Shown: positions 46,201 to 54,342 of the stretch, in pieces
Layout of the letters: each line of letters begins with the position of its first letter
Position numbering within the stretch: the stretch's first letter is position 1
Program-made: the position numbers and the translations under genes
Notes under the pieces: generated by a model
Seen by the model: the letters and a program-made list of their open reading frames with translations, nothing else
Told to the model about the DNA's origin: nothing
Database searches by the model: none
NCBI RefSeq assembly: GCF_018137945.1
Contig: NZ_CP073089.1
Location: 310,001 to 374,000, forward strand
DNA length: 64,000 nt
Source of the DNA: Brevibacterium sp. W7.2
Lineage (GTDB): Bacteria; Actinomycetota; Actinomycetes; Actinomycetales; Brevibacteriaceae
Direction: 5' to 3'

Positions 46201-47996
46201 TGGCACGCAAGGACGATGCGCGGGACGAGCAGACGCCCGACGACGACGCGACGAAGACGACGAAGTCGAAGGGCACGGCCCCGACGAGCCTCGACGACCT
46301 CGGCGGAGTGACCGGCGACGTCTCAGCGGCTGGGAAGCCGGGTGCCGGGAAGGCCAGCGCCGCGAAGGCCGGCGCCGGAAAGGCTGCCGGCGGGAAGGCC
46401 GCAGCCGGGAAGGCCGGTGACGGGAAGGCCGCTTCGGCGGACGCGGACGACCGCCTCGGCGAGGATTCCGCGGATTCGACGCTCGGTCTCGACGAGGTTC
46501 CCTACGAACTCGCCGAGGACACCCCCGACCCCGAGGATCTGCCCGAGACGGGACTCGTCTCGGAGTTCGTCGACGTCGGCAAGCGCCAGGCTTCATGGCT
46601 CGTGTCGAACCGGGAGAGCTCGACGACGATGCGCAGTCCGTTCTTCCTCGTCACCGTCGCCGTCGTCGTCCTCGGCATCGTCGCGGTGATCGTCAGCGGG
46701 ATCGTCCGCGACGCACAGGCGAACTCGGGCACCCCGAGCATGGCGATGGTCGGCGTCGGCGAGCAGGCCGCGATGTACGAGCAGCAGCTCGGCGTCTCGA
46801 TCACCGATGCCCCCGATGCGCAGGCTGCCGAGCAGCTCGTCCGCGACGGCACGGTCGACGCCGCGTTCATCCAGGACCCCTCGGGCCAGTCGCAGCCGAC
46901 GATCATCGCTCTCGACAAGCAGCCCACGGCGCTCCTCGAGCGGCTTGCCCCGCAGACCGAGGCGACGCTGCTGCAGACCCCGGCCGTACCCGAGGACGTG
47001 GCGGTCCCGCTGCTGTGGGGCATGGTCGTGTTCTCACTCCTCGTCATCGCCACGCTCGGCACCGCGCTCTACCAGAACCTCCGGCTCGAGAAGCGCAACC
47101 GGATCACGGAGATCATCGCCGCGACGATTCCGCCGCGCGCCGCCGCCTCGGGGCGGGTCACGGGCATGCTCACGCTCGTCGTCATCCACCTTCTCGTGGC
47201 CGCCGTCGTCCTCGAGCTCGGTCTCTCGATCTCGGGTCAGACCTCGCTCGCGTTTGCGATGCTGCCGGGACTCGGCTGGTTCGCGCTCACCCTGTTCTTC
47301 ACCGCCTGGACGATCTTCGCCCTCCTCGTGTGGGCCTCGACGATCACCGGTGACAAGGCGCGCAAGACGATGGTCGCGATCATCGGCGTGCTCACCGTCG
47401 GCGGTGCGATGGCCCCGGTCATCGTCGGCGCCTCGGGAACGGTCGGCCGGGTGCTCGGCTGGGCTCCGTTCACCTCGCCGATCGGCATCGCCGACCGCTA
47501 CTTCGCCGCCCAGCCGGAATGGTGGGAAGGTCTCGTGGCCGCCGCCATCGCCGCGGTGCTCGCCTTCATCATCCACGCGCTCGCCGGTGGCGCCTACGTC
47601 CGGTCGGTGCTCGCCGGCGGCGGACGCGGCGGCAAGACCGTGAAGATGAGCAAGCGGGCCAAGAAGGTCGCTGCGGCCAAGGACGCCGACGCGAAGGGCG
47701 CGGATGCGAAGGGCGCGGATGCGAAGGGCACGGATTCTAAGAAGTCTGACTCGAAGGACGCTGTCTCGAAGAAGTCGGACGCTGACGACAGTGACGCGGA
47801 TGCGTCCGACGAGGTGACGGTCGAGGAGACCGAGACCGTCACCGCCACCACCACGTCTAAGGGGACCGCGTCTGCGAAGTCCGCCGCCGCGGCGAAGGGG
47901 ACCACCTCGGACAAGGGGACCACCTCGGCGAAGGGGACCAAGGAAACAGGCGCAGGGAACTCCGCGAAGGATGCCGACAGCGACGACGCGAAGTGA
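46200..47996 (+). CDS. ABC-2 type permease with low-complexity N- and C-terminal tails
   Basis: 598 residues. Residues 1-95 carry Gly/Ala/Lys repeats (KAGAGKAAGGKAAAGKAG type) before an acidic stretch. TM1 lies at about 140-165, then an extracytoplasmic domain of about 100 residues, then five to six more hydrophobic segments to about 470, the NatB/ABC-2 pattern. From about 485 to the end the sequence is highly charged low complexity with KGADAKGADAKG, KSDSKDAVSKKSD and Ala/Lys/Thr-rich units, resembling histone H1-like tails. It follows the ABC ATPase and is coupled to TrmH (GTGA overlap). The substrate is unknown. Confidence 0.8.
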   Translation: MARKDDARDEQTPDDDATKTTKSKGTAPTSLDDLGGVTGDVSAAGKPGAGKASAAKAGAGKAAGGKAAAGKAGDGKAASADADDRLGEDSADSTLGLDEVPYELAEDTPDPEDLPETGLVSEFVDVGKRQASWLVSNRESSTTMRSPFFLVTVAVVVLGIVAVIVSGIVRDAQANSGTPSMAMVGVGEQAAMYEQQLGVSITDAPDAQAAEQLVRDGTVDAAFIQDPSGQSQPTIIALDKQPTALLERLAPQTEATLLQTPAVPEDVAVPLLWGMVVFSLLVIATLGTALYQNLRLEKRNRITEIIAATIPPRAAASGRVTGMLTLVVIHLLVAAVVLELGLSISGQTSLAFAMLPGLGWFALTLFFTAWTIFALLVWASTITGDKARKTMVAIIGVLTVGGAMAPVIVGASGTVGRVLGWAPFTSPIGIADRYFAAQPEWWEGLVAAAIAAVLAFIIHALAGGAYVRSVLAGGGRGGKTVKMSKRAKKVAAAKDADAKGADAKGADAKGTDSKKSDSKDAVSKKSDADDSDADASDEVTVEETETVTATTTSKGTASAKSAAAAKGTTSDKGTTSAKGTKETGAGNSAKDADSDDAK

Positions 47997-48625
47997 CCGA
48001 CGGTCACGAATCACAGCAGGTGGGGGTCGGTCCGTGGACCGGCCCCTGGCCTGTCGGCGAGCACTACGATCCTGAGCTGCTCGCCGAGGGTGACCGGCGC
48101 AACGTCGTCGACAAGTACCGCTACTGGCGGCACGACGCGATCGTCGCCGACCTCGACACGGTGCGGCACGGATTCCACGTCGGCGTCGAGAACTGGCAGC
48201 ACGACCTCAATATCGGGTCGGTCGTGCGCACGGCGAACGCCTTCAACGCCGCCGCCGTCCACATCGTCGGGCGTCGGCGCTGGAATCGGCGCGGAGCGAT
48301 GGTCACCGACAAATACCAGCACGTCATCCACCATCCGAGCGTCGACGACCTGCTCCAGTGGTGCAGCGACAACGACGTGCCGCTCATCGGGGTCGACAAC
48401 TTCCCGGACTCGGTGCCGCTGGAGACCTACGACCTCCCGGAGCGCTGCCTCCTCCTCTTCGGTCAGGAAGGGCCGGGGCTGAGCGAGGAGGCGCACCGGG
48501 CGAGCTCGGCGGTGCTCTCGATCGCGCAGTACGGCTCGACCCGGTCGATGAACGCCGCCGCAGCGGCAGCGATCACGATGCACGCATGGGTGCGCCGCCA
48601 CGTCTTCGACCAGCCCGTCGGGTAG
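47993..48625 (+). CDS. TrmH/SpoU family RNA 2'-O-methyltransferase
   Basis: 210 residues with the SPOUT-fold motifs: motif 1 in HDLNIGSVVRTANAFNAAAVHIVG, motif 2 in RCLLLFGQEGPGLS and motif 3 in YGSTRSMNAAAAAAI, which form the trefoil knot that binds S-adenosylmethionine. It methylates a ribose 2'-OH in tRNA or rRNA; the exact nucleotide cannot be assigned. The GTG start overlaps the permease stop. Confidence 0.9.
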   Translation: MTDGHESQQVGVGPWTGPWPVGEHYDPELLAEGDRRNVVDKYRYWRHDAIVADLDTVRHGFHVGVENWQHDLNIGSVVRTANAFNAAAVHIVGRRRWNRRGAMVTDKYQHVIHHPSVDDLLQWCSDNDVPLIGVDNFPDSVPLETYDLPERCLLLFGQEGPGLSEEAHRASSAVLSIAQYGSTRSMNAAAAAAITMHAWVRRHVFDQPVG

Positions 48626-48664
48626 GGAGTTGCAGGGCGTGCCGGGCGCGTGCCCTCCTCGCCG

Positions 48665-48713
48665 TTGTGCGGTAGGTTGAGGCTGACCGCCCGGATTGTG
48701 CGGAAGGTTGAGG
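48665..48713. repeat. 18-nt direct repeat, 31 nt apart
   Basis: TTGTGCGGTAGGTTGAGG (48665-48682) and TTGTGCGGAAGGTTGAGG (48696-48713) differ at one position. Confidence 0.7.
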
Positions 48714-48981
48714 GCGGAATCAGCGCCGGATTCGCCATGGGCGCGGCGCACATTCACCTCGGAGGCGGCGCAGAGTCGGCGGAGGCGGTGAGCGATCAGC
48801 CCCGACTCGCCGGACCGCCGTGGCCCTCACACGAACACGGCGAGGCTCCCGTTCGAACGCCGGGCCGACAACCCCGTCTCTCAGAGCCGGCCCCGGCCGG
48901 TATCTGACTCGTCACTCAGACCCAGACGAGTCCGGGACTCGACGCCGTCGCTCAGGCCCGGTCCTGGCCGGGACACACAAA

Positions 48982-49014
48982 GGCACCGGGGGACTCAATT
49001 GGTCTCCCGGCGCC
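48982..49014. terminator. Hairpin between convergent TrmH and acyl-CoA dehydrogenase genes
   Basis: GGC-A-CCGGG-G-GAC pairs with GTC-T-CCCGG-C-GCC over a 7-nt loop, with one A-C mismatch and one G-T pair. Confidence 0.6.
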
Positions 49015-49091
49015 GTCGTGCTGTCGAACCTCTGCGGGCCGGGCCGGACGACCGGACCGAGCGGCTCGCCCGCCCGCCCAGCCTCGCCCAT

Positions 49092-50237
49092 TCAGGCCAG
49101 GTCTGCGGCGTGGGGTTCGATGAGCCCGCCGATCTGTGCGAGCTCGGCGGTGAGCGAATCCGCGTCGTCGAACGTCCGCGAGATCACCGTGAGGCGCTTC
49201 GCGTAGTGCCCGATCGGGTACTCCATCGTCATGCCGATGCCGCCGTGCATCTGGATCGACTCCTGCGCGACGTGCCGCGAGGTCGAATCGATGACGATCT
49301 TCGCCGCGATGACGTCGCGGTGCCGATCCTTCTCCGCGCCCTCGCCCTCGGCGGTGACCGCGAGGCGGGCGAAGAGCGCCATGCTGCGGGCGTACTCGAG
49401 ATCCGCGTAGAGGTCGGCGGCCCGGTGCTGGAGGGCCTGGTTCGCGCCGATCGGCGCCCCGAACTGCTCGCGCGTCTTGAGGTATTCGGCCGTCATGGTC
49501 AGCGAGGCCTCCATCGCGCCGACGGCCTCAGCCATGATCGCGGCGTTGCCGAGGTCGAAGACCTCGTCGAGCACGGCACGGGCATCGGCCGCGTTGAGGC
49601 GCTGCGTCGGAGTGTCGGCGAAGCGCACGCTCGCACTGCCGAGGCCATCGGCCTGGCGGTGGGCGACCCGCGTGAGCCCCGCGGCGTCGGCGGCGACGAG
49701 GAAGAGCCCGAGCTCCCCGTTCTCGACGGCGGTGACGATGAAGTGGTCGGCGACGTCGCCGCCGAGCACGCCGTTCTTCTCACCCGAGAGGGTGACGCCG
49801 TCACCGGCCGCTGTCGCCGTCGTCGTCGGCTGCGCCAGAGCGTAGCGCTGTCCCGGTTCGAGGGCCGCGACGGCGAGGAAGGTCTGCCCTTCGGCGACGC
49901 CGGGCAGGATCGCCTGCTTCTGCTCCTCGCTGCCGGCGAGCAGCACGGCGTTCGCGCCGAGGACGGCAGTGGCGACGAAGGGCTCGAGCACGAGCGCCCG
50001 GCCGAACGCCTCGAGGACGACAGCCACCTCGGCGAAGGTCATCTCCGCTCCGCCGTAGGATTCGGGGATCGTCAGACCGGTCAGGCCCATCTCCGCGAAC
50101 TGCTGCCACTTCTCACGCGAGATGCCCTCGTCGCTGGCAAGGATGGCTTCGCGGGCGGCCGTGTCGTACTCGGTGCGCAGATACTTCCCCAGCGTGCTGG
50201 CGAGTTCCTGCTGAATGTCGTTGAGTTCAAGATCCAT
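49092..50237 (-). CDS. Acyl-CoA dehydrogenase (probable beta-type partner subunit)
   Basis: 381 residues of the acyl-CoA dehydrogenase fold: N-terminal helices with GLTGLTIPESYGG, an unusually divergent middle beta domain, and the C-terminal helical domain with REQFGAPIGANQALQHRAAD and QMHGGIGMTMEYPIGHYAKR. It lies 27 nt behind a second, different acyl-CoA dehydrogenase on the same strand. In actinobacteria such pairs form heterotetramers (FadE26/27-like, acting on sterol side chains or other bulky acyl-CoAs). The substrate here is unknown. Confidence 0.82.
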   Translation of the reverse strand: MDLELNDIQQELASTLGKYLRTEYDTAAREAILASDEGISREKWQQFAEMGLTGLTIPESYGGAEMTFAEVAVVLEAFGRALVLEPFVATAVLGANAVLLAGSEEQKQAILPGVAEGQTFLAVAALEPGQRYALAQPTTTATAAGDGVTLSGEKNGVLGGDVADHFIVTAVENGELGLFLVAADAAGLTRVAHRQADGLGSASVRFADTPTQRLNAADARAVLDEVFDLGNAAIMAEAVGAMEASLTMTAEYLKTREQFGAPIGANQALQHRAADLYADLEYARSMALFARLAVTAEGEGAEKDRHRDVIAAKIVIDSTSRHVAQESIQMHGGIGMTMEYPIGHYAKRLTVISRTFDDADSLTAELAQIGGLIEPHAADLA

Positions 50238-50264
50238 CTGTGTTCGTACCTTTCAGTGACCGAG

Positions 50265-51458
50265 TCAGAGACCGAGCAGGGCCTTCGAGATGATTCCCCG
50301 CTGCACCTCGGACGAACCGCCGTAGATGGTGACCTTGCGGGTGTTGAAGTAGGCGGGCAGCGCGTCGACGGCGCCGAGCGGCAGGTCGGTCAGACCGTCG
50401 CCCTGGACGCGGTCGGTGACGAAGTCGAGCCCCTGCGGACCGAGCACGTCGACGAGGATCTCACTGATGTCCTCCTGGAGCTGCGAGCCCTTGAGCTTGA
50501 GGACCGAGGAGCGCGGATCCGGCTTCTCGGATCCGGCGGCCTGCGTCGACAGGATGCGCAGCTGCGTCATCTCCAGTGCCGTGAGCTCGGCCTCCAGCCT
50601 CGTCAGGCGCGCCGAGAACAGGGGATCGTCGAGCAGCGTGCCGGTCGCCGTCTTCGTCACCGCGGCGTAGGTCTTGGCACGGGCGAGGTTGACCTTCGAG
50701 GCGCCGATGCGCGCGATGCCGGTGCGCTCGTTGCCGAGGAGGAACTTCGCGTACGTCCAGCCCTTGTTCTCCTCGCCGACGAGGTTCTCCACGGGCACCT
50801 CGACGTTGTCGAAGAAGACCTCATTGACCTCGTGGCCGCCGTCGATGAGCTGGATCGGGCGCACGGTCACGCCGGGGGACTTCATGTCGATGAGGAGGAA
50901 CGAGATGCCCGCCTGCTTCTTGACGTCGGGGTCGGTGCGCACGAGCATGAAGATCCAGTCACCGTACTGGCCCAGGGTCGTCCACGTCTTCTGACCGTTG
51001 ACGATGTACTTGTCACCCGACTTCACCGCCGAGGTGGTCAGGGAGGCGAGGTCGGACCCGGCGTTGGGCTCGGAGAAGCCCTGCGACCACCAGATGTCGA
51101 GGTTCGCCGTGGCGGGGAGGAACCGCTCCTTGACCTCCTGCGACCCGAAGGTCGCGATGACCGGACCGACCATCGAGACGTTGAACGGCAGGGGCGCGGG
51201 CACGCTCGCCAGCTGCATCTCCTCGAGCCAGATGTGGCGCTGCACGGGGGTCCAGTCCTGGCCGCCCCACTCGACGGGCCAGTGGGGCACCGCATAGCCG
51301 TTCGCATTGAGGATGCGCTGCGAGGTGACCATGTCGTCCTTGGTCAGCTCCTGCCCGGTGGCGACCTTGAAGCGCAGCTCTTCGGGGATCTCCGTGCGGT
51401 AGAACTGACGCATCTGCTGCGCGAATTCGCGCTCTTCTGCGCTCAGAAGGGTGTCCAT
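50265..51458 (-). CDS. Acyl-CoA dehydrogenase (probable alpha-type subunit)
   Basis: 397 residues. The flavin-binding middle domain is well conserved: WWSQGFSEPNAGSDLASL, then VNGQKTWTTLGQYGDWIFMLVRTD, and the C-terminal domain ends IYGGSSEVQRGIISKALLGL. The start ATG at 51458 has AGGAG upstream and the gene has a good promoter at 51524-51496. It precedes the second dehydrogenase by 27 nt, which supports joint function of the two chains. Confidence 0.87.
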   Translation of the reverse strand: MDTLLSAEEREFAQQMRQFYRTEIPEELRFKVATGQELTKDDMVTSQRILNANGYAVPHWPVEWGGQDWTPVQRHIWLEEMQLASVPAPLPFNVSMVGPVIATFGSQEVKERFLPATANLDIWWSQGFSEPNAGSDLASLTTSAVKSGDKYIVNGQKTWTTLGQYGDWIFMLVRTDPDVKKQAGISFLLIDMKSPGVTVRPIQLIDGGHEVNEVFFDNVEVPVENLVGEENKGWTYAKFLLGNERTGIARIGASKVNLARAKTYAAVTKTATGTLLDDPLFSARLTRLEAELTALEMTQLRILSTQAAGSEKPDPRSSVLKLKGSQLQEDISEILVDVLGPQGLDFVTDRVQGDGLTDLPLGAVDALPAYFNTRKVTIYGGSSEVQRGIISKALLGL

Positions 51459-51495
51459 GAAAGCTCCTGATAGATCGTTCAGTAAGTTAGCTCCC

Positions 51496-51524
51496 ATAGT
51501 ACGGTCGCGTGAGGTCACTCACAA
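51496..51524 (-). promoter_or_regulatory. Promoter of the acyl-CoA dehydrogenase pair (TTGTGA-17-TACTAT)
   Basis: On the minus strand TTGTGA (51524-51519), a 17-nt spacer and TACTAT (51501-51496), 38 nt upstream of the 51458 start. The spacer carries GTGACCTCAC, a short inverted repeat that could be an operator half. The rest of 51459-51774 shows no gene. Confidence 0.65.
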
Positions 51525-51774
51525 GTGGAGCGGCCCGCCCCGATGCCCGGGATGCGGGAAGCTCATTGCGTGCCATGGCATATGCGGTTATTGTGTCCCC
51601 ACATCCCCAGCTTCGCGGTCGTCGACGGTCCACCCCACCGCAGACACCTGACCTGGAATCACGGCCACCCATGCCGCCGATGCCGAGTCGATCGCGAGGT
51701 ACCCGGCCGAGAGCTGCGTCGGGCGAGCGAGAACTCGTCGGACCAGCGGATCGGTGACATCGAAAGAAGCGCGA

Positions 51775-54342
51775 ATGTCGGTAACCGTCCCCTCACCCCA
51801 GGGCCGTGCATTCGGGTACGCCGACGAAGTCTCCGCACTTCGCCAGACCCTGGCCGATCCCGACCGCAGCGGGTGCCTCATCATCGGACCCGCCGGCAGC
51901 GGACGGACGACCGTGATGAATCGCGCTCTCGACCAGCTCGACCGGGACGCCGCGATCTTCCGCCTGCGCGGATCCGAGCTGCTGCGCGACCGCGCGCTCG
52001 GCATCCTCGAGATCCTCCTGTCGCAGGAGGGCGTCAATCGGGACATCGGACCGGGTGCCGCGCTCTCGGTCGTCGCCCGCGTCGTCGGCCGCAGCCCCGG
52101 GGTGCCGATCGTCCAGCTCGACAACGCCAACCTCGTCGACGTCGAGTCGATCTCCGTGCTCTGCCAGCTCGCCGACGCCCACCGCATCCGCCTCGTCGTC
52201 GGTGCCGAGTCGATCCGCCCGCCCGTCGATCTCATCGCGACACTGTGGCTGGGCGGGTCGATGGTGCGCATCGACCTCGACGGCCTCGACGAGGGGGCGA
52301 TCGCCGCCCTCCTCGAATCGCCCGGGGCGATCGACCGGTCGACCACCGAGGTGCTGCGGGACACCGGCGGCAATCCGCGGCTGGTCAACCAGCTCGTCTT
52401 CGGCCTCGACCAGACACGGGCGCACGAGCGCATCCTGTGGAACATCCCGACCGAGCTGCGGCCGATCCTCGAGATCATCGCGATGGTCGACGCGGCCCCC
52501 TACGAAGCCCTCGCCGAACTCTGCTCGGCCGATGAGCTCGACGATCTCGCCGACAAGGGACTCGTGACGATGGACCGCGGACGCGGGTCCGGGGTGCGCC
52601 TGTCGGAGCGCGTCATCGCCGAGACGCTCAAAGCCCATGTCATGCCCGCCCGCAGCCTCAGCCTCTACAAGGTCTACGAGTCCGTCGTCGACGTCGCCGC
52701 CCTGACCGGCCGCGCGCTCTTCGGCTACCTGCGCTGGGGGCTCTCCCTCGGCTTCGGCCAGGCCGAGGACACGGTCTTCACCGCGGTCGGTGCCGCGAAC
52801 ACGGAGGGCCGGTACTCCGACGCCGCCGAGCTCATCACCGCCTCCCGGTGGCAGACGAGCCGCATCCTCCTCGAACTCGTCCGCGCCGACAAGGAGCGCG
52901 GCAACGTCGACGAGGGGCGTCGGACCTTCGACCGCCTCGTCGCCCGGCTCGCCGACGGCAGTCCCGACGGAGCGAGCACGCGGGGGGAGGACGTCACCGG
53001 CTCCGACGCCGATGACGCGAGCTACCTGTCGCGCCTGGCCTGCATGGACATCCGACTGACCGATCCCCGGACGCCGGAGGACCTCGTCGTGCAGTGGGCC
53101 AGGGAGAGGCTGACGAGTCCCGCCGACACCGGCCGCCTCGACGTCACCCGGGCCCGGTACGAACAGCGGGGCGGCCGCTTCGAGGAGGGGATGCGGCTCG
53201 CCGAGGCGGTCTACCGCGATCACGCGTGCCTGACCCGACACCGCCTGCGGGCCTGCGCGATCATCGGCATCGGGCAGGTCACGCGGGGACAGGTCGACCT
53301 CGGCCTGCGCTACATCGACCAGGCCGAGCTGATGTTCGGCCTCGCCGGGCTGACGAGCTACGAGGTCGAGGACGCCGCCCCGCAGATCTTCGTCGCGCGG
53401 TACCTCGCCGGGGATTGGGCCGGTGCCCGCCGCTCGGTGCGGCAGGCGCGGACCGGGGACCGGATGATCGACTTCGCCGGCGCCCTCGTCGACGCGCGCA
53501 CCGGCCATCCCGCCCGCGCGCAGTCGACCCTGCACACGCTGCTCAGCCATTTCCAGGAGACCGACCTCATCGACATCACGCGGGTCGGCCACGCCGCGAA
53601 GCGCTACGTCGACGCCCAGCTCGGTCGCCTGTCGAACCCCGACGCCCTCCTCGAGTCGACCTCGGTCGAGACCCGTCCCGACCAGTACTCGTGGTGGTCG
53701 GAGTTCGAGGCACGGCTCTTCGACCTTCAGGCCCTCGCCGTCACCCGCCCCGACCCCGCCGCGGCCCGCCTGCACGCCCTCGGGGTCGAGGCCGCGGAGA
53801 TCGGGGCGACGACGATGGCCGCCGGGGCGCTCATGGAGGCCGCCCGGCTCGGCCATGAGACGGCCGCCCATGCGCTCGCCGAGGTGGCCGACCGCATCGA
53901 CGGCGGCATCGGCGACCTCGCCCGGGCGACGGCCGAGGGGATCGGCGGCAGCGATCCCTCCGCCCTGCTCGACGCCGCCCGCCTCGCCCTTGAGTTCGGC
54001 GCCGTCGTCGCGTGCGCCGAACTGGCCAAGCGCGCCCAGAAGCGGGCCGTCGAGGACGGCGACCGCACGGCGGCGCGGGAGGCGCGCATCCTCATCGGCA
54101 ACAGCACCCGCACCGTGCGCTTCTCCACTCCGGGCCCCAAGCTCCACGCCGTGCTCACCGAGTTCGAGCGCAAGCTCGTCGACGGCGTCATGGGCGGACG
54201 CAGCAGCCACGACCTCGGCGAGCTCCACCATCTCTCCGCCCGGACGATCGAATGGCACCTCACCCGCATCTACCGCCGACTGCAGGTGGCCAACCGCCGT
54301 GAACTGCGCGACGTCGTCGCCGCGTGGGGGGATGATCCGTGA
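51775..54342 (+). CDS. Large ATPase-type LuxR family regulator 1
   Basis: 855 residues from the ATG at 51775; a GTG at 51754 is the alternative. N-terminal AAA-like NTPase with a Walker A-like GPAGSGRTT (38-46, Arg44 where Lys is expected) and VPIVQLDNANLVD as a Walker B-like strand. A long helical repeat region of TPR type follows. The C-terminal LuxR HTH reads FERKLVDGVMGGRSSHDLGELHHLSARTIEWHLTRIYRRLQVANRRELRDVV. Such LAL proteins sense ligands or partners through the ATPase and repeat region. It is coupled to regulator 2 by a GTGA overlap. Confidence 0.8.
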   Translation: MSVTVPSPQGRAFGYADEVSALRQTLADPDRSGCLIIGPAGSGRTTVMNRALDQLDRDAAIFRLRGSELLRDRALGILEILLSQEGVNRDIGPGAALSVVARVVGRSPGVPIVQLDNANLVDVESISVLCQLADAHRIRLVVGAESIRPPVDLIATLWLGGSMVRIDLDGLDEGAIAALLESPGAIDRSTTEVLRDTGGNPRLVNQLVFGLDQTRAHERILWNIPTELRPILEIIAMVDAAPYEALAELCSADELDDLADKGLVTMDRGRGSGVRLSERVIAETLKAHVMPARSLSLYKVYESVVDVAALTGRALFGYLRWGLSLGFGQAEDTVFTAVGAANTEGRYSDAAELITASRWQTSRILLELVRADKERGNVDEGRRTFDRLVARLADGSPDGASTRGEDVTGSDADDASYLSRLACMDIRLTDPRTPEDLVVQWARERLTSPADTGRLDVTRARYEQRGGRFEEGMRLAEAVYRDHACLTRHRLRACAIIGIGQVTRGQVDLGLRYIDQAELMFGLAGLTSYEVEDAAPQIFVARYLAGDWAGARRSVRQARTGDRMIDFAGALVDARTGHPARAQSTLHTLLSHFQETDLIDITRVGHAAKRYVDAQLGRLSNPDALLESTSVETRPDQYSWWSEFEARLFDLQALAVTRPDPAAARLHALGVEAAEIGATTMAAGALMEAARLGHETAAHALAEVADRIDGGIGDLARATAEGIGGSDPSALLDAARLALEFGAVVACAELAKRAQKRAVEDGDRTAAREARILIGNSTRTVRFSTPGPKLHAVLTEFERKLVDGVMGGRSSHDLGELHHLSARTIEWHLTRIYRRLQVANRRELRDVVAAWGDDP

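Larger units (their letters stand above)
48626..49091. other. Gap between convergent genes with a direct repeat and a terminator
   Basis: There is no credible coding frame in 466 nt. It contains an 18-nt direct repeat (48665-48713) and the terminator hairpin at 48982-49014. The segment GTTCGAAC near 48851 resembles a tRNA T-loop but no cloverleaf can be folded around it. Confidence 0.6.

Noticed and set aside
48851..48858. GTTCGAAC resembling a tRNA T-loop
   Set aside because: No matching T-stem, anticodon arm or acceptor stem can be paired around it.
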